In this document: positions 53,699 to 62,825 of the stretch, one piece after another | Layout of the letters: each line of letters opens with the position of its first letter | Position numbering within the stretch: position 1 is the first letter of the stretch | Source of the DNA: Acinetobacter sp. NIPH 2100 | GTDB taxonomy: Bacteria > Pseudomonadota > Gammaproteobacteria > Pseudomonadales > Moraxellaceae | Assembly (NCBI RefSeq): GCF_000369805.1 | Contig: NZ_KB850224.1 | Location: 1,730,262 to 1,794,261 of the forward strand | DNA: 64,000 bases | Direction of reading: 5' to 3' | Program-made: the position numbers and the translations under genes | The notes under the pieces: model-generated | Seen by the model: only the letters and a program-made list of their open reading frames with translations | Databases searched by the model: none | Told to the model about the DNA's origin: nothing

Positions 53699-55801
53699 TT
53701 AAGCTGCGCGGGCAACCAAAGTTAAAATATCATAAGTCGCAACCAGTTCATCACGTTGGTTTTTCACCTTGATATCCCAAACCACCACACCATGTTCGGG
53801 TTGAGATGGATCTTTTTGCGGTTTTGGTGTTTTCTGTTTGCAGGTCAATTCAACTCGGATTGAATCACCAATTTTGACTGGCTCAACAAAACGTAAATTA
53901 TCCATACCATAATTGGCAATCACAGGGCCTTGAGCCGCATCGACAAATAAACCTGCTGCTGCAGAGATAATGAAATAACCATGTGCAACACGCTCACCAA
54001 AGAACGAGTCTGCCGCAGCGATTTTGTCAGTATGGGCATAGAAATAATCACCACTTAAACAGGCAAAATTGACAATATCTGCTTCAGTCAGGGTACGGCG
54101 TGCGGTGAGTAGGCGTTCACCAATCACCAGTTCATCAAATGATTTTTTGAAGGGGTGGACTCGGTCTTCATTGATATGTGAACCCGCTGTCCATGAATGG
54201 GTGATTTGAGTCAGGCTGTTCGGTGAACCCTGAATAGCCGTGCGTTGCATATAGTGTTTAACTGCACGGATACCACCCAGCTCTTCACCGCCGCCCGCAC
54301 GACCAGGCCCGCCGTGGACAAGATGAGGGAGTGGAGAACCATGTCCAGTACTTTCTTTGGCTGATTGTTCATCCAAAATATGTACGCGACCATGCCAAGG
54401 CGCAATTTTCTGAATAATCTGCTCAATATTTTCATCACTGTCTTTCACTACAGAGGCCACCAGACTGCCTTCGCCACGTGCAACCAGATCGACAAGCTCA
54501 TCAATCGACTGGTATGGCATCAAGGTACATACAGGGCCAAATGCTTCAGTAGTATGTACGGATACGGCTTTTAGTGGCTGCTCACAAACAAGAAGTGTCG
54601 GTGGAAAGAAGGCGCCTTTTTCTGGGTGATCTGCATTAAAATTGAATGCGCTATCGCCACCAAACACAATTTGAGCTTCTTTTGCCAGTTCAGCAACTTT
54701 TGCTGTCACGTCTTGTTTTTGTTTTGGGCTAGCCAAAGCACCCATCGTTGTGTCAGGTTTTTGTGGATCTCCAACCACGACTTTTGCCAGTTTAGCGGTC
54801 AGTTTTTGCTGGACTTGTTCAAGCAGAGCATGAGGAACAAAGGCCCGGCGAATGGCAGTACATTTTTGTCCAGCTTTGGTGGTCATTTCACGAAACACTT
54901 CGCGTACAAACAGATCTAGTGTCGCTTCATTCGCCTCTGGACTTAGAATGGCACTATTCACCGAATCTGCTTCCATGCTGAATGGAATCGAGTATTTGTT
55001 CAGATGAGGATGATTGCGAAGTTTTTGTCCTGTATATGCTGAACCTGTAAATGTCACACAATCCTGTGGACCTAAATAGTCAAAAAGATCATCAATTTGT
55101 CCGCAAATTAATTGAAGTGAACCTTTAGGCAAAATTTCAGTTTCTTCAATCGCTTTAACAACGGCTTGGGTCAGTTGGGCACCATCGGTTGCAGGTTTAA
55201 CAATACAAGGCACGCCAGCTAATAAGGTTGGGGCAATTTTTTCTAACATTCCCCAAATTGGAAAGTTGAATGCATTGATATGAACTGCCACGCCCGCTTT
55301 AGGGCTTAAAATGTGTTTCGCGCCAAAAGTGCCATTTTTAGAGAGCTGAATCCAACTGTCTTCGGTCATGATTTTTTCATCATTAAGCTCTCGACGTACA
55401 AGGCTCGAATAGGCAAATAGGGTCTGAATTCCACCTTCAATATCAATCCAGGCATCTTTACGGGTTGCGCCCGTTACATAAGCAAGCTGGTAAAAATTCT
55501 CTTTGTGTTCAAGTAAATGCTGTGCAATTTGTTTTAAAGCATTGGCACGTTGATGAAAAGTCCAGTTTGCTAATTCAGAACCATTTTTCTTGGCATATTG
55601 CACCACTTGTTGCATATCTATGCCATGGCTGCTGACCGTATAAATTGGTTCATTGCTAATGGCGTGAACAACCATGCGCGTATCTTCATGGCTTGAGTGC
55701 CACGTTCCATAAACAAAAGAAGATAGTTGTGTTAGCTGTTGAGTTGGCCCCTGGTATTCAGTGTCCTGTGCGATGTCTTCGCGTTGTGCTTGTTCTAGCA
55801 T
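53699..55801 (-). CDS. paaZ: PaaZ: oxepin-CoA hydrolase / 3-oxo-5,6-dehydrosuberyl-CoA semialdehyde dehydrogenase
   Basis: A bifunctional phenylacetate-pathway enzyme that opens the oxepin ring and oxidises the aldehyde. The 700-residue protein has an N-terminal aldehyde dehydrogenase domain (about 30-520) with FTGSAYTGQKL near 245 and the catalytic Cys in TKAGQKCTAIRRA near 295. The C-terminal MaoC-type hydratase domain (about 545-695) has LSGDYFYAHTD with the Asp/His pair. The start ATG 55801 has GGAG seven bases upstream; the TTG at 55807 is less likely. It is divergent from paaA. Confidence 0.94.
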   Translation of the reverse strand: MLEQAQREDIAQDTEYQGPTQQLTQLSSFVYGTWHSSHEDTRMVVHAISNEPIYTVSSHGIDMQQVVQYAKKNGSELANWTFHQRANALKQIAQHLLEHKENFYQLAYVTGATRKDAWIDIEGGIQTLFAYSSLVRRELNDEKIMTEDSWIQLSKNGTFGAKHILSPKAGVAVHINAFNFPIWGMLEKIAPTLLAGVPCIVKPATDGAQLTQAVVKAIEETEILPKGSLQLICGQIDDLFDYLGPQDCVTFTGSAYTGQKLRNHPHLNKYSIPFSMEADSVNSAILSPEANEATLDLFVREVFREMTTKAGQKCTAIRRAFVPHALLEQVQQKLTAKLAKVVVGDPQKPDTTMGALASPKQKQDVTAKVAELAKEAQIVFGGDSAFNFNADHPEKGAFFPPTLLVCEQPLKAVSVHTTEAFGPVCTLMPYQSIDELVDLVARGEGSLVASVVKDSDENIEQIIQKIAPWHGRVHILDEQSAKESTGHGSPLPHLVHGGPGRAGGGEELGGIRAVKHYMQRTAIQGSPNSLTQITHSWTAGSHINEDRVHPFKKSFDELVIGERLLTARRTLTEADIVNFACLSGDYFYAHTDKIAAADSFFGERVAHGYFIISAAAGLFVDAAQGPVIANYGMDNLRFVEPVKIGDSIRVELTCKQKTPKPQKDPSQPEHGVVVWDIKVKNQRDELVATYDILTLVARAA

Positions 55802-55831
55802 GATCAAACTCCATTTTTATGTGATACATCA

Positions 55832-55837
55832 ATTATA
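55832..55837 (-). promoter_or_regulatory. -10 element of paaZ
   Basis: A perfect TATAAT on the minus strand lies 31 bases before the paaZ start codon. No good -35 is found at 16-18 bases, which may mean activator control. Direct repeats of TGATTCA (55853-55859 and 55871-55877) lie around the -35 region. Confidence 0.45.
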
Positions 55838-55987
55838 AAAACTTTTAAAATATGATTCATAATTTCATCTTGATTCAGTCAAAAGTCAACTTTATTTTGT
55901 TTTTTTCGATAAATTAAATTTTTATTAATTTTATTTTATTTAAATAAAACAATTATTTAAATTGGATTTTATGGTTGATTTTTATTT

Positions 55988-56025
55988 GATACAAAAATAT
56001 CGATTGACTTTATTTTTTGTGTATC
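55988..56025. promoter_or_regulatory. Candidate operator and promoter of paaA
   Basis: GATACA (55988-55993) and TGTATC (56020-56025) are inverted copies around a TTGACT -35 element (56004-56009). The flanks extend the similarity imperfectly. Binding here would cover the paaA promoter. A third GATACA lies at 55823-55828 near the paaZ promoter. Confidence 0.45.
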
Positions 56026-56066
56026 GAAAAATAGATTTAAGGGTGAGACCTAAAGGAAATACACAA

Positions 56067-57005
56067 ATGGAAAATAAGTATCAGAAATTTGAGCACAATA
56101 TTGCCAATGACATCACGATAGAAGCCAAAGATGAAATGCCTGAGGCGTATCGTAAAACTTTGATTCGCCAAATTGGGCAGCATGGTCATTCTGAAATCGT
56201 TGGTATGCTTCCTGAAGGCAACTGGATTACCCGTGCACCGACGTTAAAGCGTAAAGCGGTTCTATTGGCAAAAGTTCAAGATGAAGCAGGGCACGGACTT
56301 TATCTTTACAGTGCAGCAGAAACCTTAGGTGCTGACCGTGATGACATGATGGAAAAACTGATTGATGGAAAAATGAAATATTCATCAATTTTCAATTATC
56401 CAACAGTGACATGGGCCGATGTTGCTGCAATCGGCTGGTTGGTCGATGGCGCTGCGATTGTGAATCAAGTGGCCTTGTGCCGTACCTCTTATGGCCCATA
56501 TGCACGTGCAATGGTCCGTATCTGTAAAGAAGAAAGCTTTCATCAGCGTCAAGGCTTTGAAGCCATGATGGTACTGGCTGCTGGAACGCCTGAACAAAAA
56601 CAAATGGCTCAAGATGCTGTAAACCGCTTTTGGTGGCCGGCACTGATGATGTTTGGACCAAGTGATGAACATTCTCCAAATAGCGCACAAAGTATGGCTT
56701 GGAAAGTTAAACGATTTAGTAATGATGACTTACGTCAAAAGTTTGTCGACAACACGGTTCCTCAAATTTTACAGCTTGGTTTAGAAGTGCCTGATCCTGA
56801 TTTGAAGTGGGATGAAGAAACGGGTCGATATATCCATGGTGAAATTAATTGGGATGAGTTCAATGAAGTTATTGCCGGTCGAGGGCCATGTAACCATGAA
56901 CGTATAGAAGCACGTCGCAAAGCTTGGGAAAACGGTAAGTGGGTTCGAGATGCAGCTGTTGTCTATGCGAAAAAACAGCAGCAAGCAGTCACTCAAGTCG
57001 CTTAA
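56067..57005 (+). CDS. paaA: 1,2-phenylacetyl-CoA epoxidase subunit PaaA
   Basis: Catalytic subunit of the oxygenase that epoxidises phenylacetyl-CoA. The 312-residue ferritin-like protein has diiron ligands in [13 protein letters not shown] (about 75) and [13 protein letters not shown] (about 155), both E-x2-H type motifs. AAAGGA precedes ATG 56067; the frame is open from 55962, but that would include the promoter region. It heads the paaABCDEFGHJ operon. Confidence 0.96.
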   Translation: MENKYQKFEHNIANDITIEAKDEMPEAYRKTLIRQIGQHGHSEIVGMLPEGNWITRAPTLKRKAVLLAKVQDEAGHGLYLYSAAETLGADRDDMMEKLIDGKMKYSSIFNYPTVTWADVAAIGWLVDGAAIVNQVALCRTSYGPYARAMVRICKEESFHQRQGFEAMMVLAAGTPEQKQMAQDAVNRFWWPALMMFGPSDEHSPNSAQSMAWKVKRFSNDDLRQKFVDNTVPQILQLGLEVPDPDLKWDEETGRYIHGEINWDEFNEVIAGRGPCNHERIEARRKAWENGKWVRDAAVVYAKKQQQAVTQVA

Positions 57006-57038
57006 ACAAAATTTATGGACAAAATTGAGGAAATCAAA

Positions 57039-57329
57039 ATGGAAGATAAAAATAACTGGTCACTTTATGAAGTATTCATCCGTAGTAAACAAGGTCTAAG
57101 TCATCGTCACGTGGGTAGTTTAAGAGCATCCGATGATGAAATCGCATTACAACATGCACGTGATGTTTATACACGTCGTAATGAAGGCATCAGCATCTGG
57201 GTGGTTCGTTCTGAATTAATTAAATCATCACAGCCTGATGAAAAAGCTGAGTTTTTTGAACCTGCGTTGGATAAAGTTTACCGTCATCCTACGTTCTATC
57301 ATATTCCTGATGGCATCGAGCATATGTAA
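57039..57329 (+). CDS. paaB: 1,2-phenylacetyl-CoA epoxidase subunit PaaB
   Basis: A small bridging subunit of the epoxidase. The 96-residue protein has the typical SLYEVFIRSKQGLSHRHVGSL start and ALQHARDVYTRRNEGISIWVV core. GAGG precedes ATG 57039; ATG 57015 would add eight residues and has a weaker site. It lies between paaA and paaC, with a 12-base gap to the latter. Confidence 0.94.
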   Translation: MEDKNNWSLYEVFIRSKQGLSHRHVGSLRASDDEIALQHARDVYTRRNEGISIWVVRSELIKSSQPDEKAEFFEPALDKVYRHPTFYHIPDGIEHM

Positions 57330-57341
57330 GGGAGTATGGAA

Positions 57342-58097
57342 ATGAATAATCCTATTTTATCTAAGTTCTTATTACATATTGGCGATAGCCAGTTGGTTTT
57401 GGCGCAACGTTTAGCGGAATGGTGTGGTCATGCACCAGAGCTGGAAGTTGATATTGCATTGGCAAATATCGGTTTAGATTTACTCGGTCAATCCCGAAAT
57501 TTTCTGACTTTAGCTGGGCAATACGAAGCGGAACAGCGTGATGAAGATCAATTGGCGTATTTTCGTTCAGAGCGTGAATTTCTCAATTTATTGTTATGCG
57601 AACAACCCAATGGTGATTTTGCACAAACCATCGTACGTCAATGGTTAATGGATCATTATCACTTGTTATTAATGACCGCATTGAGCAGCAGCCAAATAGC
57701 TGAGGTTGCGGCATTGGCAGTTAAATCATTGAAGGAAGTGAAATATCACATTCGTTTTTCGACCAGTTGGATGGAGCGTCTGAGTTTAAGTACAACTGAG
57801 GCACATCAACGTGTACAGACGGCATTAGATAGCTTATGGCGTTTTACGGCAGAGTTGTTTGAGTTGACTGTTGAAGAACAGGTACTGGTTGAGCAGGGCT
57901 TAATCAGCAACTTCGCCAATGAAAAGTCGCAATGGGATAAAACAATTGTTGAAGAATTAAAACGATTTGAACTCAGAATTCCTGCAAATGGTGCTTATCG
58001 CCGTGGCGCAAAGCAGGGATTACATACGGAACATTTAGGGTATTTATTGGCTGAAATGCAATCCATTCAACGAACTTATCCTGAAATGACTTGGTAA
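57342..58097 (+). CDS. paaC: 1,2-phenylacetyl-CoA epoxidase subunit PaaC
   Basis: Structural partner of PaaA in the epoxidase. The 251-residue ferritin-like protein has LLHIGDSQLVLAQRLAEWCGHAPELE near the start and the KEVKYHIRFS segment near 142, a family hallmark. AGGGAG lies seven bases before ATG 57342, whereas the ATG at 57336 is too close to it. It ends 16 bases before paaD. Confidence 0.94.
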   Translation: MNNPILSKFLLHIGDSQLVLAQRLAEWCGHAPELEVDIALANIGLDLLGQSRNFLTLAGQYEAEQRDEDQLAYFRSEREFLNLLLCEQPNGDFAQTIVRQWLMDHYHLLLMTALSSSQIAEVAALAVKSLKEVKYHIRFSTSWMERLSLSTTEAHQRVQTALDSLWRFTAELFELTVEEQVLVEQGLISNFANEKSQWDKTIVEELKRFELRIPANGAYRRGAKQGLHTEHLGYLLAEMQSIQRTYPEMTW

Positions 58098-58113
58098 GAC
58101 AAGGAGTTGAGCC

Positions 58114-58614
58114 ATGCAAATGATTCGTCATTGTATCGATCAGTGCTGGGACGTTTTACAAACGGTCAATGATCCTGAGATTCCTGCGTTATCTGTCGTG
58201 GATTTGGGCATGATTCGTGGTGTGGAACTCAATGATCAGCAAGAAATTATTGTTCGATTGACCCCAACTTATAGTGGCTGTCCTGCAACTGATTTATTGA
58301 AAGCACAGATTGTTGAGGCTTTAGCAGCAGAAGATCTCATTCCAGCAAAGGTCATTGTTGATTTATCTGAAGCTTGGACAACAGACTGGATGTCTGAAAT
58401 AGGCAAAAAAAAGTTACAAGACTATGGCATTGCGCCACCTGAGGGTTTAGCTCATCAGTGTGGAACACACGTTCATTTAAAAGATGGCGTGATATGTCCG
58501 CAGTGTAAAAGCCGCAATACCAGATTGCTCACAGAGTTTGGTTCGACCGCGTGTAAGGCCCTATACAAATGTCGAGACTGTCTTGAACCCTTTGATTATT
58601 TTAAATGTATTTAA
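58114..58614 (+). CDS. paaD: 1,2-phenylacetyl-CoA epoxidase maturation protein PaaD
   Basis: An iron-sulfur/MIP18-type protein needed for epoxidase activity. The 166 residues comprise a DUF59-like domain (about 5-105) with NDPEIPALSVVDLGMIRGV and TYSGCPATDLL, then a zinc-ribbon-like end with CPQCKSRN and CRDC spaced for four-Cys metal binding. AAGGAG precedes the ATG. Its end is 23 bases before the chosen start of paaE. Confidence 0.93.
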   Translation: MQMIRHCIDQCWDVLQTVNDPEIPALSVVDLGMIRGVELNDQQEIIVRLTPTYSGCPATDLLKAQIVEALAAEDLIPAKVIVDLSEAWTTDWMSEIGKKKLQDYGIAPPEGLAHQCGTHVHLKDGVICPQCKSRNTRLLTEFGSTACKALYKCRDCLEPFDYFKCI

Positions 58615-58637
58615 AGTCTTGGATAAGGAAATCAGCC

Positions 58638-59699
58638 ATGAGCCAATTTATTCCCTTAAAAGTAAAAAGCATCACCTCTCAGACCGATCAAGCGATTTGT
58701 ATTTCATTTGATCTCATCGCAGAGCAACAAGAACAATTTAAATTTCAACCTGGTCAGCATTTAACCATTCGCCGTTTAACTGAGGCGGGTGAGATTCGTC
58801 GTTGTTACTCAATTTGTAGCTATGCGCCGAAAGAAGATATCAGTATCGCAGTTAAAAAAATGGATCAGGGGCAATTTTCCAACTGGGCCAATGACTATCT
58901 AAAAGTCGGTGATGTCCTTGATGTCATGCCTCCACAGGGTGTTTTTTTCCAAAAAGCAGCTCGATCTGGCGGCCAATCATTTCTCGGTGTGGCTGCTGGC
59001 AGTGGTATTACCCCGATTCTGTCGATTATTAAGCAAGTTTTGTTTGAGCAAGCGACATCAAACTTTACTTTGCTTTATGGCAATCGCTCGTGGAAACAAA
59101 CCATGTTTGCTGAGCAAATTATGGATTTGAAAGATCAATTTAAGGAACGCTTTCAGCTCATCAATATTTTTTCGCGTGAGTTCAACGACAGCGAGTTGCT
59201 GAATGGTCGAATTGATGAAACCAAACTCAAGCAACTATTTGATCATGACGTCTTAGAAAGCAACTTTGATCATGTTTTTGCCTGTGGTCCAGATGAAATG
59301 ATGGATACAGTCGAAAGCCTTTTACCTATCTATGGTTTAACGAAAGATAAGATTCACACCGAACGCTTTAATACGGGTCATGTCCGTAAACGTGTTGTTG
59401 ATGCTGATGTAAACCGTAAGGAAGAACAAGTCAATATTGTACTTGATGGGCGTGAACTGATTGTGTCTGTGTCTCAAGATGATGAAAGCATTCTAGATGC
59501 AGCATTACGGGCAGGTGCAGATTTACCTTATGCGTGCAAAGGTGGTGTCTGTGCGACCTGCCGTTGTAAGGTGCTTTCAGGCGAAGTAGATATGTTCCTG
59601 AACTATAGCCTTGAAGACGATGAAGTCGAAAAGGGCTATGTGCTGAGCTGTCAGACTTTACCGAAAGGTGCAAATGTACGTTTGAGCTTCGATGAGTAG
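58638..59699 (+). CDS. paaE: 1,2-phenylacetyl-CoA epoxidase reductase PaaE
   Basis: Passes electrons from NADPH to PaaA. The 353-residue protein has a ferredoxin-NADP reductase part (about 1-235) with RRCYSICS for flavin and GVAAGSGITPILSI for NADP. A C-terminal plant-type 2Fe-2S domain (about 260-353) has ligands C-x4-C-x2-C in CKGGVCATC and a fourth Cys in LSCQ. AAGGA precedes ATG 58638; the open frame extends to 58605. It completes the epoxidase set. Confidence 0.95.
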   Translation: MSQFIPLKVKSITSQTDQAICISFDLIAEQQEQFKFQPGQHLTIRRLTEAGEIRRCYSICSYAPKEDISIAVKKMDQGQFSNWANDYLKVGDVLDVMPPQGVFFQKAARSGGQSFLGVAAGSGITPILSIIKQVLFEQATSNFTLLYGNRSWKQTMFAEQIMDLKDQFKERFQLINIFSREFNDSELLNGRIDETKLKQLFDHDVLESNFDHVFACGPDEMMDTVESLLPIYGLTKDKIHTERFNTGHVRKRVVDADVNRKEEQVNIVLDGRELIVSVSQDDESILDAALRAGADLPYACKGGVCATCRCKVLSGEVDMFLNYSLEDDEVEKGYVLSCQTLPKGANVRLSFDE

Positions 59700-59707
59700 A
59701 GGTTGTC

Positions 59708-60481
59708 ATGCAAGAGCTGATTAAAGCTGAGATAACAGTTGATGGTGTGATGCTATTAACCCTCAATCGTGCGGAAAAACGCAATGCTTTAAATAATGCA
59801 ACTTTGCAATATTTATGTGAATTACTTGAAGAGGCAGAACACAATAGCCGAATCAAAGCCGTGGTTCTAACAGGTAATTCGTATTGTTTCGCAGCTGGTG
59901 CAGACCTGAGTGAATTGGCAGAAATGAATGCGGTTGCTTTACAGCTCGATATCCGTCCCAAGCTCTGGCAGAAGATCGATTCGTTCAGTAAACCGATTGT
60001 TGCAGCTGTGAATGGTTATGCCTTGGGCGCTGGATTTGAACTGGTTTTACACACAGATATCGTGTTGTGTGGTGAAAATGCCAAATTTGCATTGCCAGAA
60101 ATTGGTTTGGGTATGTTACCTGGTGCAGGTGGAACACAGCGTTTAGCACGTCTAGTGGGCCAACAACTGGCCATGCGCTGGGCGATGACAGGGGAAATGA
60201 TCTCCGCCAAGAAAGCACAGCAGCATGGTATCTGTAGCGAAGTGGTACCAACCGCACTCACGGTGGAATATGCCATTCAACTGGCAAGCAAAATTGCCAA
60301 GCAAGCACCTTTGGCAATTCGGGTGATCAAGCAATCGATTAAAAGTATTCACGAAATCACATTAAGTCAGGGACTGAAATCCGAACGACAAAACTTTGTC
60401 TGGTTGGCAGCAACCAAGGATCGGAATGAAGGCATTAATGCATTTTTTGAAAAAAGAAAACCAATCTTTAGAGGTGAGTGA
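59708..60481 (+). CDS. paaF: 2,3-dehydroadipyl-CoA hydratase PaaF
   Basis: An enoyl-CoA hydratase of the phenylacetate route. The 257-residue crotonase-fold protein has both hydratase glutamates, in GAGFELVLHTD near 110 and FALPEIGLGMLPGAGGTQRL near 130. The oxyanion hole segment is FAAGADLSEL near 62. Its end overlaps paaG by four bases. The PaaF role is favoured over PaaG because it keeps both acidic residues. Confidence 0.9.
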   Translation: MQELIKAEITVDGVMLLTLNRAEKRNALNNATLQYLCELLEEAEHNSRIKAVVLTGNSYCFAAGADLSELAEMNAVALQLDIRPKLWQKIDSFSKPIVAAVNGYALGAGFELVLHTDIVLCGENAKFALPEIGLGMLPGAGGTQRLARLVGQQLAMRWAMTGEMISAKKAQQHGICSEVVPTALTVEYAIQLASKIAKQAPLAIRVIKQSIKSIHEITLSQGLKSERQNFVWLAATKDRNEGINAFFEKRKPIFRGE

Positions 60482-61272
60482 TGGACTATAAAAATATTAT
60501 CGTTGAAGAAAAAAATGGCGTGGGTTATTTAACGTTTAATCGTCCCCAAGCACTTAATAGCTTTAATGTGGACATGCACCATGAAGTAGCCGAGGTTTTG
60601 AATCTTTGGGCTAAAAAACAGGACGTTCGCTGTATCGTAATCAGTGGAGAAGGCCGTGGCTTCTGTGCAGGACAAGACTTAGGTGATCGTGTGGTTGATC
60701 CGAATGCCGCTGCACCAGATTTAGGGTATTCGATTGAAACTTACTATAACCCGCTAATTAGAACTATTGTGAATATGCCAAAACCTGTCATCTGTGCGGT
60801 GAATGGCGTGGCTGCAGGCGCAGGTGCAAATATCGCCTTAGCATGTGATCTGGTGATTGCAGCTAAATCTGCCAACTTCGTACAAGCTTTCTGCCGTTTA
60901 GGGCTGGTGCCTGATTCGGGTGGAACATGGTTCCTGCCACGCGCAGTTGGTCACGCACGTGCCATGGGATTGACCTTGCTCGGAGATAAATTGCCTGCTG
61001 AAACCGCCAAAGAATGGGGCATGATCTGGGATGTTGCTGAAGATGAGGAATTAAAAACAAAAGTGACTGAGTTGGCTGAACGTCTCGCGAAACAGCCAAC
61101 CTTTGGCTTGTCATTGATTAAAAAAGCCATCCATCAATCCCCTAATCATAGTTTTGATGAGCAAATGCACTTGGAACGAGATTTTCAGCGTATCGCGGGT
61201 CGTTCAGAAGATTATCGTGAAGGCGTACAAGCCTTTATGAGTAAGCGTGAGCCAAAATTTCAGGGGCTTTAA
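60478..61272 (+). CDS. paaG: 1,2-epoxyphenylacetyl-CoA isomerase PaaG
   Basis: Isomerises the ring epoxide to the oxepin and also acts as an enoyl isomerase. The 264-residue crotonase-fold protein has FCAGQDLGDRVV near 64 and GLVPDSGGTWFLPR near 141, where a single Asp replaces the hydratase Glu. This is the pattern of isomerases. It overlaps paaF and is two bases from paaH. Confidence 0.9.
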   Translation: MMDYKNIIVEEKNGVGYLTFNRPQALNSFNVDMHHEVAEVLNLWAKKQDVRCIVISGEGRGFCAGQDLGDRVVDPNAAAPDLGYSIETYYNPLIRTIVNMPKPVICAVNGVAAGAGANIALACDLVIAAKSANFVQAFCRLGLVPDSGGTWFLPRAVGHARAMGLTLLGDKLPAETAKEWGMIWDVAEDEELKTKVTELAERLAKQPTFGLSLIKKAIHQSPNHSFDEQMHLERDFQRIAGRSEDYREGVQAFMSKREPKFQGL

Positions 61273-61274
61273 AC

Positions 61275-62813
61275 ATGACTCATCTGGATTTATCTGATGC
61301 CCACGTTGCTGTCATTGGCTCGGGAACCATGGGTATCGGTATCGCCCAATTGTCCATTATGAATGGTCATTCAACTGTTCTCTACGATCTTGATCATGAA
61401 AAGACCAAGCAGGCGGTGGATGGATTGCATCAGACTTTTGCCAAACTGGTTGAAAAAGGCAAGATAACGGAAGAACAAGCCCAGCAGGCATGTTCACGTT
61501 TAAGCATTGCTGATGGTATAGAAGATTTAGCGAATGCTGAATTGGTCATTGAAGCTGTGGTAGAAAAACTGCAAGTGAAGCAGTCTTTATTTCAACAGCT
61601 TGCAGCTATCTGTAGTGAACATACTATTTTTGCCACCAATACGTCTTCAATTTCCGTCACTGCGATTGCGGCTGGGATTCCACAACCTGAACGTGTCGTG
61701 GGCCTGCATTTTTTCAATCCTGCGCCAGTGATGAAACTGGTCGAGATTGTTCAAGGTTTAAAAACGCCAGTTAGCCTATGTCAGGCGTTAAAAGCCTTGA
61801 TGTTGGCGTGGAAAAAAATTCCGGTTCTGACTAAGTCAACACCTGGTTTTATCGTGAACCGTATTGCCCGTCCATTTTACGCAGAAGCATTTCGTGCCTT
61901 ACAAGAACAGGTCACAACGTATGACCAACTGGACTATGCCTTAAAGCAGTGTGGTGGTTTTGCGATGGGGCCGTGTGAGTTGACGGATTTGATTGGGCAG
62001 GATGTGAATTTTTCTGTGACCCAAAGTGTCTATGACGCGTTCTTTTATGAGCCGCGCTATCGTCCGAGTTTGGTACAAAAGGAACTGGTCGATGCAGGTG
62101 CATGGGGACGAAAGTCGAAGCAAGGTTTCTATCACTACGATGCAAAAAATCAGTATTCGACTTTTCAGCCTCAAGCCATTACAGCTAAAGCCTTTCAGTC
62201 AGATGTTCAGGTCAAAGGCGCATGGTTTCAGCTACCAATGCTACTCACACGTCTAGCGCTGAATTCTGGGACTGAAAATGAAGAAAATATCATTCAGATG
62301 GATGATATTGATCTACGGTTAAGTCAGGGTGAATCTGCCAACCTGAACTATCTAAGCCGTAAAACGGTATTGATGGATTGGCATCATGATTTTTCAAAGG
62401 CGCAAGCCGTAGTGCTGAGCCACAACCCGTTGTGTGAAGCCGATGATCTGGCAAAAGTTGAGGCATTTTTTGCTCAATATCAGATGCATGTGATTTGGAT
62501 TACAGACCATCCTGCATTATTAACTTTACGTACTCTTGTGTTACTGATCAATGAAGCTAGTGAGGCTAGCCTGCACGGTATTGCTAGTATGGAAGATATT
62601 GATAATGCCATGAGATATGGCGTCAATTATCCTAAGGGACCGTATCAATGGATGATGCAATTGGGTGCGCAGTATGTGTTGCAAACCCTCAATAACTTAT
62701 ATGCCATTTATGGCGAAGAAAAATATCGTGCAAGTTTATATCTCAAGCAATACGTGGCACAGCAGCAAAACGTGACTGCCAACGATTCACAAGATTTAGC
62801 AGCATTTGCATAA
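61275..62813 (+). CDS. paaH: 3-hydroxyadipyl-CoA dehydrogenase PaaH
   Basis: Oxidises 3-hydroxyadipyl-CoA with NAD. The 512-residue protein has the NAD motif GSGTMGIGIAQ near 15, the active-site HFFNPAPVMKLVEIV near 141 and TPGFIVNRIARPFYAEAFR near 188. A second C-terminal dehydrogenase-type domain (about 400-500), with GVNYPKGPYQWMMQLG, makes it longer than classical HADH, which is normal for PaaH/PaaC-type enzymes. It ends 12 bases before paaJ. Confidence 0.94.
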   Translation: MTHLDLSDAHVAVIGSGTMGIGIAQLSIMNGHSTVLYDLDHEKTKQAVDGLHQTFAKLVEKGKITEEQAQQACSRLSIADGIEDLANAELVIEAVVEKLQVKQSLFQQLAAICSEHTIFATNTSSISVTAIAAGIPQPERVVGLHFFNPAPVMKLVEIVQGLKTPVSLCQALKALMLAWKKIPVLTKSTPGFIVNRIARPFYAEAFRALQEQVTTYDQLDYALKQCGGFAMGPCELTDLIGQDVNFSVTQSVYDAFFYEPRYRPSLVQKELVDAGAWGRKSKQGFYHYDAKNQYSTFQPQAITAKAFQSDVQVKGAWFQLPMLLTRLALNSGTENEENIIQMDDIDLRLSQGESANLNYLSRKTVLMDWHHDFSKAQAVVLSHNPLCEADDLAKVEAFFAQYQMHVIWITDHPALLTLRTLVLLINEASEASLHGIASMEDIDNAMRYGVNYPKGPYQWMMQLGAQYVLQTLNNLYAIYGEEKYRASLYLKQYVAQQQNVTANDSQDLAAFA

Positions 62814-62825
62814 GCAGGAGCGATC

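Noticed and set aside
59431..59961. 176-codon frame opposite paaE/paaF
   Set aside because: Antisense of two well-supported genes with no features of its own.
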